From Silene noctiflora (taxonomy: Eukaryota; Streptophyta; Magnoliopsida; Caryophyllales; Caryophyllaceae): a DNA stretch of 25,842 nt. How positions within the stretch are numbered: the stretch's first letter is position 1; every line of letters starts with the position of its first letter. The position numbers were made by a program, and so were the translations under genes. The notes under the pieces are model-generated. The model was given only the letters and a program-made list of their open reading frames with translations. It made no database searches and was not told the origin of the DNA. Positions 20,300 through 25,842 of this stretch are shown here, one piece after another. Where the stretch lies: NCBI GenBank assembly GCA_009801015.1, contig VHZZ01000374.1, forward strand, positions 128,098-153,939, read 5' to 3'.

Positions 20300-20870
20300 C
20301 TGAAAAGCAACTTTAAGAATTAAGATTACACCAAACGTGTACATTTCGCAACCACTTAAAAGGTAGAGTAACGAACTCGAGTCTTGTTCCAACCTGATGC
20401 CACTAATTCACGTATGACCTAAACCTTATAAAATTGGCCCGACTCAATTGATATGTTCAGAATAAGTCGACCCAAACCCAATCTACACCCAAATTGAGGA
20501 TTCGAATCTAATCCGAAATTCGAATTGACACAAACTTATTCAAACCGACCCAAAAATTTATTATCGAAAACTAATTGTTATCTCAAATAACTTGAAAACA
20601 ATTCCAATTGACTCATCTCCTTATGATGCTAACTATATGACCCTCTTATATAACCAAGTTATTAATTGTCTTGGTAGTGACTAGTGAGTAGTGACCTTTA
20701 TAATGGTACCATTATTATGTCATTAGTAATAATTTTATGGATTTAATTGCTTTTTACTCTTGCCAAAGTTTTTAGGCTAACTTAATTTAAGACCATCTTA
20801 GAAAAGACTTATTTATCTTGCAAGTTATTAGTACCCTATAAGTCCCTAATAACATAGGACAACTCATGTC
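20300..20870. other. Gene-free stretch with degenerate CGACCC/ATTCGA repeats
   Basis: The part 20430-20570 contains many short words such as CGACCCAAACCC, ATTCGAAT and AACCGACCC. This is low-complexity DNA like that at 25440-25680. I see nothing else. Confidence 0.5.
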
Positions 20871-20872
20871 CA

Positions 20873-21046
20873 CTCAGATCAACTGGTAAATGATTGTTTA
20901 ACTTAATTAAAGGTTTTGAGTTTGAGTCTTGGAAATGCAGATGCGTTAAAACTCATGAGAGAGCTTTACCAATTACCACCATACTTGTTCGACTTGGCTT
21001 GAATCCGGACAAAACCGGATGTTATGCATAAGAAAAAAATGAAGAG
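20873..21046 (+). mobile_element. SINE-like element, plus orientation
   Basis: TCAGATCAACTGGTAAA (20876-20892) fits an A box and GAGTTTGAGTCTTGG (about 20918-20932) a B box at the usual distance. The body runs to an A-rich end (GCATAAGAAAAAAA, near 21040). A diverged relative seems to lie at 21725-21800. I could not define the target duplication. Confidence 0.5.
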
Positions 21047-21222
21047 AGGCTGGTAAGAATAGACTGTAATTTCTGTGGTCACTATATCAACATACAATGA
21101 TGGGGAAGAATGTACAGAAAGTCCTTAAGCACTATTAGGACAGTTTATATTGAATAGGCAAAATTGAAAGTATGAGACTGAATTATTAATACATAGAGCA
21201 AGGAGGAGTTAGCCAGCCATCT

Positions 21223-24096
21223 TCAGCTTTTAATCCCTATAACCCCATCTTCTGGATCTTCTAGGTGTTCCTTAACCAACTGTCCTTGAATCTCCCATTT
21301 CTCCTTACTCCAGACGCTGTCGATTGCTGGCAACTCGTAATCATCTGGTGTTAGTGATAATTGGAACTCTGGCAGTTCAGGTGGTGGTTGAAGGCCTCTG
21401 AAACATCCCATTATCCCAAATTATTCATGATAACAAAGTTTCGTAAGAAGACGGTCTGGTCCGTTGGAGGTTATAAAACGAATGCAAGTAATATGGAGTA
21501 GTAAACTTACTTTTCTTGATCTAGGAGATATCCATACATCTGTGACTTCTTACAAGCGGTATCTGGGATCTTCATTTGTAAGTGCTTCATCGCCCCCCAA
21601 GGCGGTGGTGGTCTATATAAAACGAAAGAAACCGTGAGTTAATGTTAATTTCTTCTGCCAGATCGTCGGACTGATATAAAACATTCTAAAAATTCAGAAG
21701 TTTTACATAAGGGGACTCTATTGTCAGTACCCCTGAGATCTAGCCTAGCCTAACCAGAGGTTTCGGGTTTTAGTCCTTCAGAATGCAAGAACGGGGGTTT
21801 TACTGCCTCTTGTGCTCCTACAAACTCGAATCTAGACTAAACCAGCAGTTACAGAAGTTACAGAAGAACAGGAAAAAAAAAATCAGGGAGTCTATGTGAG
21901 ATGATACCTTGTAACGGGAGCAGCCAAGCAAAAGTTTAGACAAGCCTTTTTGCTCTCTGAGAGAAGTTCCTCGGCTGCAACTAAACAGCAGACTGCATGG
22001 GTGTGAGACAAGGGATCATTGCCTTTGTCGAGGATAATTCCATGGTAGAAGTACGCTCCAGCCTGGAATTTTCAATGTCAATCCTGGTATTAATTTTACT
22101 TAAATCTTATATGGCAGTGCTCAAAATTACTAATGGATATGCATATGATGTCTGATACTTAGTGGAGGCAAGTACCTTAGCTTGTAGGAATTTGTATTTG
22201 ATGAAGAGGGCCTGTTTTCCTGCATCGCTTTCATTGATGGTACCACCTGACAGTGCGTAGTAAGCCTGTCGTTTATAGTTAGTGAGCCTGTCGTTTATAG
22301 TTATTTCATGTCCATTCAAGTGAAACTGTGAAAATATAATTCAGCAGTTTTGACAGTGCTAGATTTTGCTCTACCTGGGTGAAATAGGTCAGCTCCTCGC
22401 ATGCTAACCTCCTCTTCACTGATAATGTTGCTTTTTGGTTTTCTATTGCGAACCCCAGCTGCAATTCTGTTCCCTGAATTCACAATCATTGATTAGTATG
22501 AATGATTATTTGAGACAGTTTCATGATAAGATGAGACCACTTGTCTCAGAAACAAGTTTGAGCAACGAAATGATTCAGTGGCACCAGCAGAATGTCATTT
22601 GAATTGACAATCCGAAAGTTACCAGATAATTGCAGAGTCAGTAAATACCTGGCCGAGTGCTTGAAGAGAAAGGGCCTCCAATGCACCTTCTTGCATATCT
22701 TTGTGCAACTTGTCCCTGGTGAGTTTTATGCAAATAATTTCAGAATCCCCAGTAAAGGAATGCTTCATAATTGGCATAAAGACACGGTTATAATGCTAAC
22801 GGATTTCGAAACCAGATCATAAGTACGGTTAAGATGAATATATGATATGAAGCATCTCTAGTAGGGAGTATAAGATTATGTAAATTATGATTAAGAGAGA
22901 TATATGAACCACTTGGCATACTTGATCTCGGAGGACAATTTAGGTAGAATGCTCTTGACGCAGAAATCAAAGTATCCTGATGCCTTCAATAGCAAATCAA
23001 TTGCATCCCTCTGGCAATCTGAGACAGCAATGATTATCAGGCAAAAAATGAACTCCTTTTTACTTACTTCTTTCCTTCTAAAACACGGATATCCAATCGA
23101 CGTTACAAGAAAATTTACCTGTAGGAACTACTCTATCAGAAGAATTAGTATAATTCTTAGGAACTAACATCATGTTGGCTTCCACCAATGTCAGAGCAGC
23201 CAGCATGTAAACCACAGACAGTACTTCGAACCATGAATTCGACACACAGATCTCCTGTTTAAGCAAAAAAAAAAAAATCTCAATTTCAGAAAATATACAG
23301 CTAACGGCTTAGTTTATGGCTTTATGCTACCACTGAACAGAAATTACTGAAGTCGTCAAAATTTTCAACCATTTATCTTACAGTCTTACCTGTTTACCAT
23401 CAATAGTTTTCCATTTGAACTGTACTGCCTCTATTGCGCCGCACTCTAAACACATCAAGACACACATTCAAATTCATAACAACCAAAAATGATGCAGAAT
23501 TGTCAGTGAGGGGTGGTATTCATGACATAGGTTCAAAAACCGTCAAAATAAAAAACTGACACAGGAAAATCAAAAAATTGGTAAAAGATCAGGATTTCAA
23601 TCTAAGGAAACAGACTAAATCTCAGACCTTTAATAGTCAGTCCAAGCAGAACAGGCAGGTACTCTTCGAGACCTTGCTTAATCTCAGAAATAGCAGAAAC
23701 ATCTACACAAAAAGCACCCACATTATCAATAATCGAATCACATATACTCTGTTAGTTCTACCCAAAAACTTATATATGACACGGTCTCACATGTATTACC
23801 AACCCATCAACAATATAATCAAAAGAATTCTACAGAAGTATTTGGGTTAGTCTAACATATGAGACCGTCTTACAAAATGTAAATTCCATACCAGTATCCT
23901 CCGACAACAGAATAATGCGATTACGCCGAGCCACAAGATGGTCTAGAACATCCATAGGGATGATCCCTTTAAGCCCTTTATGAAGATCAGAAGGCACAGG
24001 AATGAGCATAGTCGGGACGAACACGACTAACTCGGAAATGGTCATTTTCTTCTTCTTTTTCCCTCTAGCTTGAAGCATAGAAGAAGTGCACCCCAT
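21223..24096 (-). CDS. BRO1-domain protein with MGC N-terminus (11 exons)
   Basis: Exons on the minus strand: 24096-23892, 23702-23628, 23445-23390, 23254-23119, 23018-22922, 22715-22649, 22473-22375, 22265-22176, 22062-21908, 21612-21511, 21397-21223. All introns are GT-AG, all phases agree, and the total is 1,257 bases (418 residues plus TGA). The protein resembles plant BROX-like proteins: VFVPTMLIPVPSDL near the start, WFEVLSVVYMLAAL, DAIDLLLKASGYFDFCVKSI, ALSLQALGQGTELQLGFAIE, VKRRLACEELTYF, AGAYFYHGIILD and a C-terminal TPDDYELPAID. BRO1 domains bind ESCRT-III proteins on endosomes, so a role in membrane traffic is likely. The start MGCTSS offers Gly2 for myristoylation and Cys3 for palmitoylation. 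An in-frame ATG lies 36 bases upstream at 24132. No CAAX box is seen. Confidence 0.92.
21725..21800 (+). mobile_element. Possible SINE fragment in intron 9 of the BRO1 gene
   Basis: AACCAGAGGTTTCGGGTTTT followed by AGTCCTTCAGAATGCAAG resembles the B-box region of the element at 20873-21046 (GGTTTTGAGTTTGAGTCTTG, then GAAATGCAGATG). The limits are unclear. Confidence 0.3.
22263..22303 (-). repeat. Tandem duplication of a 3' splice site
   Basis: AGCCTGTCGTTTATAGTTA occurs at 22263-22281 and again at 22285-22303, with a 22-base period. On the minus strand each copy contains AACGACAG|GCT, so exon 8 of the BRO1 gene has two possible acceptor sites. The downstream one, with exon start 22265, keeps the frame. 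Confidence 0.9.
23770..23876. mobile_element. Short inverted-repeat element in intron 1 of the BRO1 gene
   Basis: ACGGTCTCACATGTATTACC then AACCCA (23781-23806) is inverted as TGGGTTAGTCTAACATATGA then GACCGTCT (23843-23870). The two ends pair over roughly 26 bases with a few mismatches, which suits a MITE of about 105 bases. A related single motif (AAGACGGTCT) lies near 21445. No clear target duplication was found. Confidence 0.55.
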
Positions 24097-24138
24097 TTTT
24101 ATTATCAAATTAAGGCCACTTTTATCAACCATGCCCCC

Positions 24139-24719
24139 CTACAATTTTTGCATCATAATTGTCAAAGTTATCCCAAAAACATCATAATCACATCATAAAA
24201 ACAAATCTTTTGAATGATTCAAAACATTTTTTTTTGTAATATATTAGTACACCTTCAGCTTATTAAACAAGAATTAAATGTAGCATCAAAAAATTCCTAG
24301 ACACCGTCCATTACAGATGGCAGCAAAACAAAGCATTGATAAGTATTTACAAAAACATGACTAAATACACCAGTACACCACCAACACCAACAACGACATT
24401 ACCCAGTGCCTCAAAGATGCTGTTTCTGTTTCTGAATGACCAAAGATGAAAATTGCGTCTAAAACTGCATTGAATGACTCATACTACACATTTAAAAAAA
24501 CTGCGACAAGTTTAGCGAGTCATTTTGCTTTATTTCATCCGAGACCTACCAATCCACAAAATCTCATCTAAGACCATTTTAATCTTAAAAAGACACTATT
24601 TTTTTCATGCTACGTAGTTTATGCCTTGAACTTGTACAAATAAAAGTACCCATGAAAGCCAAGGAAACTTGAAACTTGAGCATGAAGAGCAAAGAATGAG
24701 ACAAGAAGGAGAGACTTAC
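24139..24719 (-). other. Probable 5' UTR intron of the BRO1 gene
   Basis: On the minus strand a strong donor CTA|GTAAGT lies at 24720/24719 and an acceptor TTGTAG|GGGGGC at 24139/24138. It would place a short noncoding exon (about 24740-24720) under a TATA-like box and start the second exon six bases before an upstream in-frame ATG (24132). The acceptor context is only moderate, and no transcript evidence is available. Confidence 0.45.
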
Positions 24720-24760
24720 TAGAGAAGATAGAAGTAGGGAGACAAATAAGTATGAAGGGA

Positions 24761-24770
24761 GTTTAAATAT
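24761..24770 (-). promoter_or_regulatory. TATA-like box of the BRO1 gene
   Basis: Minus-strand ATATTTAAAC lies about 40 bases upstream of the proposed 5' UTR splice donor. Position and sequence suit a core promoter, but the evidence is weak. Confidence 0.35.
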
Positions 24771-24799
24771 GACATTTGACTGAAAGAGTGTGAAAGAGA

Positions 24800-25121
24800 A
24801 TCTGGTGGGATTTAGAGTTCAATAATCGAGGTAATATTCACATGGCAAAAACGTAGGAAATGAAGGATTTAGATCTACAAAACCATGTACAAGTAACAGT
24901 GTAATATTACTATATGATTGTCAACTTTAATTTATTTTTTTTGGATCACCAACTTGACCTTTTGTAATTCCCAACTTCATTATCATTGCATTACCCCATG
25001 TAGTAGGCCATGTTCATGAAGAGGATGAAGAGCATTTGGGTTCCAAATGACAAAGATGGAATGTACTCGACGTGTCACACAGGTCTTTTGGTCCGCGTTT
25101 AGGTTGGGTCGGTTTATATAA
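24800..25121. other. Gene-free stretch
   Basis: This is upstream DNA of the BRO1 gene. I see no gene, RNA or element here. Confidence 0.5.
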
Positions 25122-25142
25122 GGTTATTACAATTCTGCTATT

Positions 25143-25226
25143 TTTTTTTGGTTCAAATGAGCGCATCATGTCGCGGGTGAGAATCGAACCCCCAACTTCA
25201 GGGTTAGAGAGCTCTTACCACTTCAG
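25143..25226 (-). mobile_element. 5'-truncated tRNA-derived SINE with perfect 21-bp target duplication
   Basis: The same family as 19314-19425: a B box GGTTCGATTCTC, TGCGCTCATTTGAACC and an A-tail on the minus strand. It begins at AAGTGGTAAGAGCTC, so the first half of the A box is missing. A 21-base sequence starting GGTTATTACAATTCTGC flanks it at 25122-25142 and 25227-25247 without any mismatch, a sign of fairly recent insertion. Confidence 0.88.
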
Positions 25227-25247
25227 GGTTATTACAATTCTGCTATT

Positions 25248-25842
25248 GATATTGAGTTTTGAATTTGTTTCGATTAAGTTGTAAGTGGATCTTTTAATAT
25301 GAGTTACTTTGGATATGCTCACATAGCCAAGCTCGCATAGTTAGCGCTTGGCCTAACAAGACTTGTTGTCTTTATTCTGTTCTTACACAAGTCTCCCTTA
25401 AGACGTCTCAAACCCTCATGAGTTGTTTGTTCAACGTTGAGTGACCTAAATGACCTGCCCGAATAACCCGACTCGAACTCGACCCAAAAGAACTGAATCT
25501 AACCCGAGACTCAATTGACGCGATCCTATTCAACTCGACCTTTTTTTTTTTTAATCGCATACTGACCATTATTCTAAAATAACTTAATAACAACGCCCAC
25601 CCAAAAAAAGACTTGACCCGAAATAACTCTACCCGAATTCTAGCAAATCCGAACACCCAAAACCTGAATTGACTCCAATTTCAGTGATCAATTTTACAAT
25701 CCCCTATAGACTAAAAGAATAACACACCTGTGTTATTCCCGCTCATGTTCCCGCTCACTGCCCCTCATACGGAATATTCCCTTCTAAATTCTAACTCTGA
25801 TTAATATATATTGTAGTCAAACTAAAAGATTTAACACAACTA
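25248..25842. other. Gene-free right edge with degenerate ACCCGA repeats
   Basis: From 25440 to 25680 the DNA is full of CGACCC, AACCCGA and ACTCGAC words, a low-complexity dispersed repeat also seen near 20450. The minus-strand open frame 25408-25656 is the product of this composition (Arg/Ser-rich) and is not called. Nothing else is visible. Confidence 0.5.

Noticed and set aside
1..25842. A novel defence, mobile or biosynthetic system
   Set aside because: The recognisable genes are unrelated housekeeping or regulatory plant genes, and no group of adjacent genes shares a plausible joint function.

Overview
The window looks like nuclear DNA of a eudicot plant. Genes are AT-rich with many small introns bounded by GT-AG, intergenic DNA is littered with tRNA-derived SINEs and short inverted-repeat elements, and the recognisable proteins are plant families: C2H2 zinc fingers with QALGGH and EAR motifs, a phytyl-ester-synthase-type acyltransferase, and a plant BRO1-domain protein. 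Repeats with cores such as GAGACCGTCTTAC and TTGTGACGGA are common in Caryophyllales as far as I recall, so that order is my guess, not a proof.

Layout, left to right. (1) 449-690: the last exon and 3' UTR of a plus-strand gene that enters from the left edge. (2) 907-6690: a rearranged duplication with two convergent, intronless C2H2 zinc-finger repressor genes (1794-2669 plus; 4344-5225 minus). They sit in an inverted repeat whose 1,016-bp core (1052-2067 versus 4952-5967), covering promoter, leader and 91 codons, is identical base for base by my line-by-line reading. Homologous sequence on both sides of that core is clearly diverged. A second, direct repeat pair (3374-3705 and 6344-6690) shows that the locus was probably a tandem duplication in which one copy was later inverted. 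(3) 7926-9599: a TPR co-chaperone-like gene on the plus strand that appears broken by two frameshifts. (4) 10215-18881: a 14-exon minus-strand gene for a 704-residue phytyl ester synthase / diacylglycerol acyltransferase-like plastid enzyme; all exon joins keep frame. (5) 18882-21222: gene-free DNA rich in mobile elements. (6) 21223-24096: an 11-exon minus-strand gene for a 418-residue BRO1-domain protein with a candidate myristoylation site, probably with a further intron in its 5' UTR. (7) 24800-25842: gene-free DNA with a SINE that has a perfect 21-bp target duplication.

The genes do not form a pathway; this is an ordinary plant gene neighbourhood. I saw no new defence, mobile or biosynthetic system. 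The most interesting feature is the zinc-finger palindrome: the two genes share an identical promoter and N-terminus, apparently by recent gene conversion, while their single zinc fingers differ at usually conserved residues of the [10 protein letters not shown] block. All exon structures and identities were worked out by eye without database searches.
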